A DNA stretch of 64,000 bases, taken from NCBI GenBank assembly GCA_963930645.1, contig OZ005652.1:270376689-270440688 (forward strand), written 5' to 3'. The notes under the pieces are model-generated. The model did not search any database. It saw nothing but the letters and a program-made list of their open reading frames with translations, and was not told the DNA's origin. The DNA is from Salticus scenicus (taxonomy: Eukaryota; Arthropoda; Arachnida; Araneae; Salticidae). Of this stretch, positions 23,679 to 34,442 are shown piece by piece. The position numbers and the translations under genes are program-made. How positions within the stretch are numbered: position 1 is the stretch's first letter; each line of letters opens with the position of its first letter.

Positions 23679-25293
23679 GTTGTTACGTATGCTGTTCTGT
23701 GAAGTTCTTTATGGTGGGGAAAAACGTCTGCACAATATCATGATTTGTTGGCTTATGATCGTGTAAAATTTTTATTATCCTATTTTAAATGATATTTAAA
23801 AATGTTAAAACATTATCTGATAGATGAAAAGAGACGGAATTTCTCTTAACTGCATCGCCTAAATGACAATTAACAATGTAACCACATACATACAGAGAAA
23901 GACACCCTCATAATCAAAATTTTCTAAATATTTTTCGATTTGCAACATAAAATTTTATAACAAATTCAATTTAATTATTTTACTGGCAGTTTTCTTTAAA
24001 ACCTTGATATGGTAGATCATGATTTCAATGCGTTTGATGATCTCGGCCAAATCGAGATTTCATTCACTCTTCATGAAAAATTCTTACAGTTGTCGACTGG
24101 AAAGCTGGATTTCGGAATCTTTTGTCATATGGGCGACCAATAATGCCATGTTATGTTCGATTCATGTCAGTGAATAAAAAATCCCATATTTCACCTGAGA
24201 AATTCTGGAGTTTTTTACAAGTTGTCATGGAGTTCAATCCTCCATAAACAAAAGGGATGTTTTCTTAAGTAAACTTTCAGAAAATATCGTAACACATCAA
24301 GACAATGTTTAAAAAAGCAAAGTGTTTTGCGCTATTAATATTGCCCTCAGTTTTCCCTATCACAGATGCTCTCAAAACATGATAAAAAATTGGTATGACG
24401 ATTCATAACAGTTTGTTTATTTTTAATATTTAATAAATAAAATTTCTATTCTGTAAAAAATAAAATAAAATAAAAAAGATAAATTTTCTTAACTATATTT
24501 ATGTTTCAAAGTGCCTAGTAATTCCGTGCATTGCACGTTAAAGAGAAATATTTGTTCCTTGGGAGGTATTCTTTGTCTAATGTCCCTTTGTGTATACTTT
24601 TGTGATATGTTAAGCCGATTAGAAAAAACGCCGTATATGCATCTCTTTTCAACAAAAAATTGCTTCTTTCTCCTTCACCCATGTGGTTGCGAAAATATTT
24701 GCAAATCTGTTTCTACGAAGAAGATAATGTTCTCTTATCCACTGTAAATGACAGTGCAACAGCTGGTGTTTGTCAATCGGCGAAAAAAGAAGCGCCGAGT
24801 CGAAGGCCACAGGTGTACATTCTCGATGCAGCCCTTATTCACGGTTACAGTTGTCAGAAGCGGATCGCTAACTGTTTTGTAGATAAAAATGCTTGTGTTT
24901 CCCTGGGGGTACAAGGGTCAAGCTTTTGGGGGGCTTGCAAGGTTTAAGTGACCTTTGTCGTGAGAAAATTTGTTTGGGGTAATTTTTGAAAGGGGCATAT
25001 TTAAATTTTAACAAGGAGGGACCAGGGTAATAGTTTCAGTTACTTACTGGCGAATGAGTGTCTTGTTTTTCATCTGAGACTGTGGCAACGACTCATGATT
25101 GGGTTGCAGTAGCTTCAGTTGATTGTGTAGTTTTTCGGAAAGCTGTGTGCTTGCGACTGTTATTAGATATTACTACTTAGAATTCATGATTTTAGAAGTA
25201 AATTTTTAAAGTAAAATTTTGAATTTTTATTAAAAATCTTTTTGTCAGGATTAATGCTGTGTAGGTTCTTGTATATTCACCAACTGTTTTTTT

Positions 25294-25327
<34 letters not shown>

Positions 25328-25796
25328 GGGACTTTAAAAGGTTATGCAGTGAATTTTGGGATTTTGATGTAATTGGTTTTAATGTTGCAAGTTATTTAAA
25401 TTGGGCTCTCTGATGAGTATAGTCTAGGCGTTTTGTACTAAGAAAAAATATATATATATTTTGACCACTATACGATTTTTATGATTATGTTGTCGGCCAG
25501 AAACTATTCGACTGCTGATGTTTTTATCTTATGTATCTAACTTGATATTTTGGTGGCTCAGTGGCTAGTGCACTGATGCTGTGAAAGTTTGAATTTAATT
25601 AGCTTGTGTTTATAGTGCTGAAAAATAAAACAACATCAGTCAAAGTAGTTGTTTTTAGGTTTCAGTCAAGAATTCTTAAGTTTTATTAAGAGTTTTAAGA
25701 ATTCAAGAATATTCAAAGAAATATCAAAAAATGCATTATAACAAAATACATCATTATTGACCTTTGAATCTAAATGGGTTTTGATCGAATTCTATT
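23679..25796. other. Non-coding stretch with a less AT-rich island
   Basis: No gene is recognised. About 24740-25100 is clearly richer in G+C than its surroundings and has open frames at 24511-24747 and 24660-24947, but their translations show no domain. A TTTA microsatellite lies at about 25291-25327. A first exon or old transposon is possible without further support. Confidence 0.45.
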
Positions 25797-25828
25797 TCTG
25801 GCGAAGTCCATTTAAGGACTTCGCCAGA
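25797..25828. repeat. Perfect 13-bp-arm hairpin
   Basis: TCTGGCGAAGTCC (25797-25809) and its exact reverse complement GGACTTCGCCAGA (25816-25828) are separated by six bases (ATTTAA). Both arms are GC-rich in AT-rich surroundings. The role is unknown; no coding region contains it convincingly. Confidence 0.85.
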
Positions 25829-26617
25829 CATGTGCGTCCACTGAAGGAAAACTGGGCAAATTCGGGTCATCTGAGTATAATACAAATCACCAACATTTTA
25901 GAAAGTGGCTCTCCAACAATTTACATGGTGGCTCTTCATCTTCTAACTGTTTCCACATAAAATATTAACTTTAGTAATTAGTGGTTTATATCTCAGAACT
26001 CTAAAATGATAGTTCAGTTGTTGAAGTTATCTGGCAGATGTAATTCGATTCCCTTGAAGATTAATTTTTCAACTAAACATTTTGCTGCTTTTCTCTGCTG
26101 AATTTTTCGTCGCCTTGAACATAAATAATCAGCCTTATTTTGGTGTATTTTCTGCAAGAAAATCAGTCTAATAATCCTAGACAACGGAATTTGTAAGATT
26201 CAGACAATTTCTTGTTAGCTTGCATTTCAGTAATATTCACTCATTATACTATGTATTTGAATATCGTTCAATTCTGTGATGGCTCGGGGCATATTTCTTA
26301 CATTTAAGGGGCCGTTACAACATCTATACCTATAAAAACTCTGTAGTTATCTAATTTCCTGCAATACATTAACATCAAATTTCAGTGTGCTTATTAACTT
26401 ACGACTTGACTCATTCTATCTCTATATATATGTATATAGGTGCCCTCTTGTATGGTTTTTTAACACCAATATATCTTTGCAAAAACAATTGTCATGTTTA
26501 ATCACAAAGAACTGCTAAAAATCATTTTAAAATTTCCGATTAAAAATTACTTGATTAAAAATTGACAGCTATGTACATAAATCGAAAAGTTTTTTCGATT
26601 AAAAGTTGACAGCTATG

Positions 26618-26657
<40 letters not shown>

Positions 26658-26704
26658 GATAGATATAGATATACATATATAACTATTATATGGACGATTG
26701 ATTA
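25829..26704. other. Non-coding, with (AC)n/(TA)n microsatellite
   Basis: No gene is visible. At about 26616-26690 an AT run passes into (AC)n (26629-26648) and then into ATATAGATAG units. Confidence 0.6.
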
Positions 26705-27780
26705 TTACTTTCTTCTATATGTAATTTAGAGAAAGTATTGGATTCGCGAAAATTTTCGACCTCCGTCTTTTGATGGATTTACGCGTTTTTGGATGTCCTA
26801 AACACGAATTGATAGTTTTTAGAAAGTGTCTGTGTGTCTGTGTGTATCATGCTTTTTGTGGACACTGTAGCTCACGAACCAATGAATGAAATTTAACCAA
26901 ACTTGGTATTTAGTTGGTCCCTGACATAAACTGGTGTAATTACATTTGGGGATCGATCGCTCAACAGATGACGCTGTGATCGCATTTTTTCAAAATTTTC
27001 AACATGGCAGTATAGGACAAAATTTCGTATAGATGTACATAATGAGAGTTATTATAAACTCGTGATTCTAAAATTAACATGAATTATTGATAATAGTAGT
27101 AGTTAACAAGGGAAAAAAATTGTGCATGTGGGGGCATCGGTGTCCCCCTCCCCTGGGCGGGAAGTACCTCCCCCCCAGGAAGGAGGTAAATTTTCAAGAT
27201 GGGTTCCTTTCGAAAGGTCTCGTCAATACATTTAAAAGGAATCGTTGACCTGTAAATCTGTGATAATTTAAAACAAAGTTATCGATTTTTTTTACTTAAA
27301 AAAAAAAAAAATAAATAAATAAATAATTGTATTTTTTTAACTGAATTTAACCAAACTTGGTATTTAGTTGGTCCCTGACATGAACTGGTGCTGATTACAT
27401 TTAGGGATCAATCGCTCAACAGGTGGCGCTGTGATCGCATTTTATCTAAATTCATAACATGGCAGTATAGGACAAAATTTCGTATAAATGTACATAATGA
27501 GAGTTATTTTAAACTCGTGATTGTAAAGTTAATATGAATTATTGATAATAGTAGTAGTTAACTAGGAAAAAAATTGTGCATGTGGGGGCATCGGTTCCCC
27601 CCTGGGCGGGAAGGTAAATTTTGAAGATGGGTATCTTTCGAAAGGTCTCGTCAATACATTTAAAACTAATGGTTGAACTATAAATCTGTGATAATTTAAA
27701 ACAAAGTTATGGATTTTTTTACTTTTAATAAAAGAAAAAAAACTAATACGTATTTTCTTTACTTTTTTAATATTGTTACT
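26705..27780 (+). repeat. (CTGT)n repeat relative, with 455-bp internal duplication
   Basis: The left end has the same plan as copies A and B. There is a hairpin of ACTTTCT and AGAGAAAGT, then AAAATTTTCGA, an ACGCGTTTTTGGATG stretch and a GTCTGTGTGTCTGTG microsatellite (26827-26845). Its body differs. The part from about 26885 to 27340 is repeated at about 27341-27770 with very similar sequence, starting with the shared ATTTAACCAAACTTGGTATT. Both halves contain C/G-run segments (27140-27180 and 27597-27610). It has no coding capacity. Confidence 0.6.
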
Positions 27781-28987
27781 GAGTGAATTTCTATAGGAAA
27801 ATATAGAAGAAAGTCTTGTGGTGGCCACAGCATACTAGTTTTCATTATGTCTTAGATTCATTTCATAAAAAACGTATGCTTTAAACGTATGCGTTGCTTA
27901 AATTAAAATCAGTAAAGTAACTTCTCATAAAATGTTTGATATTAAACAAAGTACATTTTCCACAGGATTCTTTGAGCTTTAGACGTTGTTCTAGGATTTA
28001 CTTTAATGTTATTCAAAATTATCTTCTTTTACCTTTCAGATTACGTGCTATTGCTATTTATATTATAAAGTAGTTAGCTTATTTATGTCGAAACGCTTAT
28101 TTTCACAACTAGTGTTTAGATTTTTACCATTTAACAGTTCACAATTTTTTCTGATTGTTTACAGAAAATTATTATCTCTATTTTTAACACTAATAAAAAT
28201 TACATTAAAAACAAACTAATATATTACGTCTTCATATAAAATAAATTAATTCATTTTTCAATAAAAATATTAGATATAACTGAAAAGTATAGCATTAATA
28301 TAATACTCTTTCTAGTGAACTCAATGTTTTTTGAGGATTTCTAAAACCAAAACTTATTAGCACAGTAAATATTCCGAACTTTTTAAATGAACCATTAGCG
28401 GCATATGCAAGAAATGACTCATCAACTTTCAGCTCACACTTAATTTGATGAAAAGTGTTTAACATTGCCTCTTGACCTAAGTGTCATTCATCACTTCCTT
28501 AGATAAATGGATAAAAGAAGAAGGAAGGAAAGAATACTTAAAGAAAACCTGAATAATTTAATATATGATCGCGAACGAATTTTTATGGATAATAACATGG
28601 AAAAGGATATGCTATGAAATAGATGAATAATAATGAACCTTATTTCCACCAGTGAAAAATTCTTTTTTGCACCCTTCTAAAAAATGAAATGCACTTTCTT
28701 ATATAAATATTTTATAAATATGAGTTGTATTTATAAAATATTTATATTTTATTATGTATTTATTTAATATTTATTTATTTATTTATATAGTATGTTTAAT
28801 AAAGAAAAAATTTCATCAGTTTTTGTTTTAATTTTTTTATCTGGAGTATTATAAATTTAGGTAAATCTTTTTATTTTTTTTATATTAAAGTGAATTTGAA
28901 TTTGTTTATATGGTATCATCGAAAAATTAAAATTAGTCAAAATATTAGTGAAGAATATTGTGATTTTTAATAAAATTTTAATAAATA
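27781..28987. other. AT-rich non-coding stretch
   Basis: No gene was recognised. It contains TTTA-type low complexity at about 28745-28790. Confidence 0.6.
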
Positions 28988-29072
28988 GAGGAGACCAGAG
29001 CACGGTGGACCACTTTTATACTCTTAATTTTTTTTCACAAAAAAAAAAAAAAAAACAATGTACTTGAAAAAG

Positions 29073-29109
<37 letters not shown>

Positions 29110-29213
29110 GGAATCAATCTCTGCCCTTCTTAACATGTCTTAATTTTTTTTTTTATAACAATATTTCTAATACATTATGAATTTAAAAAAAAAAAATGTG
29201 AGCACTCACAAAA

Positions 29214-29251
29214 TGGACCACTGTGCCCCATTACCGGGGTACAGTGGACCA
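29214..29251. repeat. Hairpin of TIR sequence
   Basis: TGGACCACTGTGCCCC and GGGGTACAGTGGACCA face each other across a six-base loop, pairing at 14 of 16 positions. It may be the junction between an outer-element fragment and the start of the inner TIR element, since the same motif ends that element at 30559-30574. Confidence 0.75.
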
Positions 29252-30288
29252 GCCTCTTTTGTTTATATTAAATTTATATAAATTACTTTTTTTTTTTTTC
29301 TCTAAAATTAATTTCTTGTACTATTCTAGTCTAAATAACATAATTCTAGCATTTTCATGAAATAAAATAACCAAAATTAAATTAAAATAAACAAATAAGA
29401 AATCAAATCTCAGTAAGAAAATTGTTTAAATAGATATTGTTTTTTATTCTTTTATTAACATAATATAGATCAAATATATATATACTCGTATATATATTTT
29501 AATTCAGATATTAATAAATATTATACTTGGCTTTAAAGCCAAAGAAGTATATACGACTATGTTTCATTTTATACGAATCTCGACTTTGAATTTTACCTTA
29601 AAATTAGAATGATGAATTTCAAATTTTATAACTATTTAAATTCTTAAATCTGAATTTATTAGAATTTTCATTTAGATAATATCAATAAAGCATGCATTAG
29701 ATTCAATGAGAATAAATTTAATCTACTTACCCCTTCTGCCAGAATCCGGGTGGAATTAAAAACAATAGGAGATTCACACACAAACTTAGTAGACTAGTAT
29801 TGCTTACACAAATAAGTTTAATGTGGACATGAATTGAATCACTTACTTTATGTAAGTGTTATGAATAGATTTCACAAATTGGAATCATATTATATTATAC
29901 TGAATATATTTGAAATAAGATGAATAGAGAGGCCAAACACCTCTCGCTTCAGAATTATCGAATTCATCGTATTGACATATTGCGCAGTGGAGTCCAAAAA
30001 GGGATTTAGTCCTGCGCAAGATAGAATTCAGAAGAAAGTTTAAGTCATTGTTTGGTGCTGTCATCTCTGTTCAATGATAACAGTTAGCAATTATTTTGTA
30101 AATCGAGATTCCCCACCAATACTACTATTGAAATAATAATATTTTTGTAAGTATTTTGAGATATAATTAATTTACATTGTATTTGTAGTATAGAATTAAA
30201 TAAAATATATTAAACTACTTCTTTTGATTTTCACATGTGATCTCTAAAAACAACAAAAATAATAAATAATTCCTACTATTTATTAAAT

Positions 30289-30335
<47 letters not shown>

Positions 30336-30574
30336 TAATACAATATAATTCAAATAGTTAATAAATTTAGATATTAACAATAATCATATTACTATTCAAA
30401 TACTTACTCTTTCAGAAATTTATTATTATTATTATTATTTTATTTTAACATTAAGATATTTATTACTTTGAGATATACTTTACATTATATTTGTATCTAT
30501 AAATTTAACAAAAATAAATATAATAAATATAATTTGTACTTTTAGGTACACTGGAAGGTGGTCCACTGTGCCCC
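29236..30574. mobile_element. Inner TIR element sharing the GGACCA ends
   Basis: GGGGTACAGTGGACCA at 29236-29251 is inverted as TGGTCCACTGTGCCCC at 30559-30574. The 1.3-kb interior is AT-rich with (TA)n at about 30291-30335 and no ORF. The ends share the GTGGACCA core of the outer element, so this is either a nested related insertion or the subterminal repeats of one element. Confidence 0.5.
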
Positions 30575-30661
30575 GAGTCAGACTAAAACAAATAATAATA
30601 ATAAAATAGTATATTGACAATAAATATGCTAATAATTTTAGAAATTTAGAAACAGCAATAG

Positions 30662-31157
30662 TGTTACAAAATTGTAAATAATTGTGTTTATTTTTGTATA
30701 AATTCTTTCAAAGAGGCTTAGTTAGTTGATAAAGTGCTAATTTTGTGCATTTCTAGTCGTTTTAGCGTTGAAATAGCCTTATTTTCCCTTAAAAACGCAT
30801 TAAAAAGCCCCAATAAGGCAGGTAATGGATTAGGCACCAAATCTGGCGATTTTTTCCCACCTTGGCGATTTCTTTGGCGACCTTGGCGAGAAAATCCTTA
30901 TAAGGGATATACCAAATATGGAAGCTCTAATCTCATTGGCTGATGAGATACGGAAATTTCTGGAACCTTCCCCACTTTTCTACAGGGGTATATAAGAAGC
31001 GTTTTCCCGCCAAGGCAAGTCAGTTCAGTTCAGTTTTCAGCCAGCTTCGCTAGTACTTGACAAGTATTTTTCTGGAACTTTCTGTGAATAAATTACTGAA
31101 TTTTTGTAAGTTTGGCCTTCTATTTTGGACAACTCACGAACCCCCAAATACGCAACA
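30662..31157 (+). repeat. Candidate solo LTR
   Basis: The segment begins TGTTACAAAATTG and ends CCCCAAATACGCAACA, with TG...CA termini. It contains a TATA box, an initiator cluster, an AATAAA (31087-31092) and a G/T-rich tail in the order found in LTRs. No partner LTR or polyprotein is nearby. The flanks share CAATA (30656-30660 and 31156-31160), but using that as target duplication would trim the CA end. Alternatively this is a captured cellular promoter with a short first exon ending in GTAAGT. Confidence 0.5.
30930..31083 (+). promoter_or_regulatory. Heat-shock-element promoter
   Basis: GGAAATTTCTGGAACCTTCC (30952-30971) is four perfect alternating nGAAn/nTTCn pentamers, the heat-shock-factor site. 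ATTGG, an inverted CCAAT, lies at 30935. A TATA box (TATATAAG, 30989-30996) follows, and three TCAGT arthropod-type initiators lie at 31020-31034, about 31-33 bp beyond the TATA. A second heat-shock element of three perfect pentamers lies downstream (31069-31083). A GTAAGT donor-like site follows near 31107. No protein-coding frame is seen next to it. The layout strongly predicts a stress-inducible RNA polymerase II promoter. Confidence 0.65.
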
Positions 31158-31431
31158 ATATCTTGCCTTCCTTTAACAGCTGTATAGTATTTATAGTCAC
31201 TAGTTCAATCTTTATACAATTTTAAAAACTTCAATGTGAAAAAATTACTTTGAGCACCTCAAAACATAAAAATTTCTCAAAATGGTTATATTACTATTTC
31301 CCATGCGATTTTTTGGCTGCATACAACTAGTACTATGCTGCCATACATGTGTATCTATGTGAACTAAAAGAGTTGAATATTAATAGATTTAAAAAGTAGT
31401 GGTCCACAGTGCGCCGTCCTCCCTATATAGA

Positions 31432-33351
31432 ATAAAAAAAAATCCCTTTTCGGCAAGCTTAAAGTCAAAGGTCCTTTACGTTAATGTTACAAATGTAAAG
31501 AAATTTTACATATGCATTAATACTTAGCTAATGGCTTTGTTCCCACACATTATATTATTTACGTCGCTATTTTGTTTTCAAGAAATTTAATTTTCAGCTA
31601 AAAAAGGATTTTATTCAATCTACTTAAAATTTTAGGCTAGATTTATTGATCTGTAAATGCTTCAATTTTTTTTTTTTTTATTCAAGCTCATAATCATTCA
31701 ACAAATAGAAGTCTTAAAGATATACAATTGCAGAAATGGTGAATCCCGGAGGGGGCTATTGGGCTACACCCCCCTCCCCACTCAAGCTTAATCAAAATTA
31801 TAATTTTTATATAAATTCCATATAACTGAAGTTCAATATCTTTCTTTTAAAGAAAAAATAATAGAAACATGAAAATGCACTTGTGACCTTACTATGGTCA
31901 AGCACTGGTAAGCCTGGCGTTACTATGGTCAAGTCAAATACAGTTAAGTGGTAGCAGTTTTTAGATAGTTATTTCATTGTAATTTTTATTGAATTACTGA
32001 AAGTTTTGTATTGTGTTTTTATGATTCTTATTGTCAGATGAGTAAAAATTGTAAAGTGAAACTGTTTTGGTTCACATAACTGGAACACACAAGCTGGAAC
32101 ATTAACATTAGTTAACATTGGACCATTTGGCATCACTGAATTTCAATGTTAATTGTTATGAATTTAGTAAATTGTATGATTTGGCGAGATTTTGGTGGCA
32201 AAACTTGCGACTTATCAATGAACTTTGTGATTTGGCGGCAAAATTTGATAGTTATGACGAAATTTTTGACTTGGCGACAAAATTCGTTGTCAGACGACAA
32301 AATTTGGCGAGCTTCGCGATGGAGAAAGGCAGCTTTGGCGTCATTATATTTTCTTTCCACGCGAAATCCTCATATCTCTTCACAGACCAATATATTGTTT
32401 CGACGAGATAAAAAGTCAAAGGAAGCTGTAACGTATTACTCTCAATCGTAAGTTTAAAATTCTTGCCTAAACCGACATTCTAAACTATTCACCACAAACG
32501 ATATTTGTATTAAGATTAACGTATTATTTTAATTTTATATTTTTAAATGATTAATTAAAGCGTTTAACATGGTTTTTAATTAACACACTTTTATTAACTT
32601 AATTTGATGCAACTATTAATGTATGTAATGGAATTTTGCAATTCTATTTTCGGTAACTTCTTGTCGTCCGAAGAACCTGAAATTTTGCACACGACTTCAT
32701 AATCAATGACAATACTAGATACAAGTATTTCCAGGCACTTTTCTCATCAGGGGCAGGTTCCAGGGGCAAAAAAAAAAAAATCTATATATACAAAACTATC
32801 GTATGTGACACAGGATTTGGACGTATTTATATAATGTAGAGTGGCAACAATTATATTTTTTTTAATAAAGATTTAAAAGTATGTAATAGTTTTCTAAAGT
32901 CTTTATCCGCGATTGTAATGAAATGCTCGCCCTCTGGTGGGCTAAGGTGAAATTATCACACCACTGCATGTCATCATATTATGCAATCGATTTTCCATGA
33001 TATAATGGCGGAGAAAGAACAATAATAAATACACGTGGCTATTATATTTACTAACAACTGCAGTTCAGAGAGCGCCATCTATCGATCATTACAAACGCGG
33101 ATTAGTTCACTTTTCAATAAAAGAGTGTTCTTTATTTTTTTGAAAAATGGTATAATTTTATTTATCAAAGTAAGGGAATTCGAGTAATGAAATACTTTAG
33201 TTTAAATTTAAGTTTTTATGAAAGTAAACTTCAACGAAAAATTCATTAAAATCGTCCCTAGTTTATTTGTCAAAGGGATAATACCTAAATGTCCCCAAAT
33301 TTATTACTTTTTCTATCATGCCAGTTTAATTCGTTTAGCATCGATTTACAC

Positions 33352-33387
<36 letters not shown>

Positions 33388-34263
33388 GATGACATTTATC
33401 TTTTACATTATAGCATCTATGTCATAAAGCTAAGTCTAAATCTGCTTAGCCCTAAGATATATTGTTTTTATTTACATATTTATTTATTTATTTATTAACT
33501 TTTATTTTATCTGTTTAAAATCACGGATAAAATTTTATTTCATTTTTCTCAGTAGTTCAGTACATTGTTGTAATTATGACGACATATTTTCTGTTAAATT
33601 TAACTTTTTTTTTTTTTTTTTTAATCAGGTTATTATATTGTTTAAAAACATGATTAAAATTTTATTATATTTTCAGTGATCTTTTTTATTATCGTTTGCA
33701 CGTGACATATGCATCAGATTATAAATTTTTGCAATGAAAGCTATATAGAAAATGTCGGCTATATAGAACAATTGACGAAAAATCAGTTTTTAGCTTGTAA
33801 CTTCTAAGCAATTGAAGCTATCGAAAAAGTTTAAATACAAATATTGTTCTTTAGGGTAAGGCGGTAATTCGCCTGATTTGAAATTTTTTCCTATTTTCAA
33901 TACTAAAGAAATTATGGGCAAATTAAAATTTCCACCCCCCACCATTTCCACCCTTTTTGAGCTGGATACCCCATCTACGAACTCGACCGAGATTTTCACT
34001 GTCCGGACAACATATCCTGAGCTGGTTAAATTTAAATAAAAATTACTCCAGTTATCGTGTTCACAACTTAACATGGGAAAAAGCGTTATACATATATATA
34101 TATATACCTATATATATATATATATATAAACTTTTCAACGGAGGGTGGTTTTGGGTTCTAGGGGTCATGATCGGTGAAGATATGAAGAAATTTTCCAGAA
34201 GTCGTGTCATGAGAACCATTGCAATAGATAGATCTCCTATAAGGAATCTACCTAAAAAAGCAT
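31432..34263. repeat. Left arm of 5.6-kb palindrome
   Basis: It is the reverse complement of 34443-37018, from the outer ends (ATAAAAAAAAATCCC, then CTTTTCGGCAAGCTT) to the inner ends (TTCCTTATAGG...CTACC). Sections compared by eye agree at over 90%. It begins 8 bp after the TIR element at 28988-31423. The same 94-codon open frame appears in both arms (33790-34074 minus, 34628-34912 plus), but has no known domain. A cluster of GGCGA/GGCAAAA minisatellite-like units lies at about 32180-32320. The T run at 33354-33385 is 32 bp, against 13 in the other arm. Confidence 0.9.
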
Positions 34264-34442
34264 CAAAGTACTAAAGACGCTTAAAAATTCTAGTAACTAA
34301 TGATTCAAAATCAAAATACACAACTAGTGTAAAATCAATATGCCCCTTCCATACAATTGAAAATGTTAATATTAAGTCATGTATTAAAATAGGTTGCAAA
34401 TAAAATCACTAACAAAAAATATGTTTTATTTTCCTGAATGTT
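34264..34442. other. Spacer of the palindrome
   Basis: About 179 bp of AT-rich unique sequence separates the arms. No gene or repeat is recognised in it. Confidence 0.7.

Larger units (their letters stand above)
28988..31423. mobile_element. TIR element with TA duplication (outer)
   Basis: The left end GAGGAGACCAGAGCACGG, continuing TGGACCACT, is matched by the right end in reverse complement: GGGAGGACGGCGCACTG, then the same TGGACCACT. TA lies outside both ends (28986-28987 and 31424-31425), so a Tc1/mariner/pogo-type insertion is inferred. The 2.4-kb interior has no transposase, but holds a second TIR pair (29236-30574) and an LTR-like segment (30662-31157). A runs lie at about 29041-29055 and 29076-29107. 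Confidence 0.65.

Noticed and set aside
24511..24947. Two overlapping open frames in a GC-richer island
   Set aside because: Neither translation shows a domain, and no splice or start context favours either; left as unexplained sequence.
25797..25828. Hairpin as a bacterial-type transcription terminator
   Set aside because: No U tract follows and the genome is eukaryotic.
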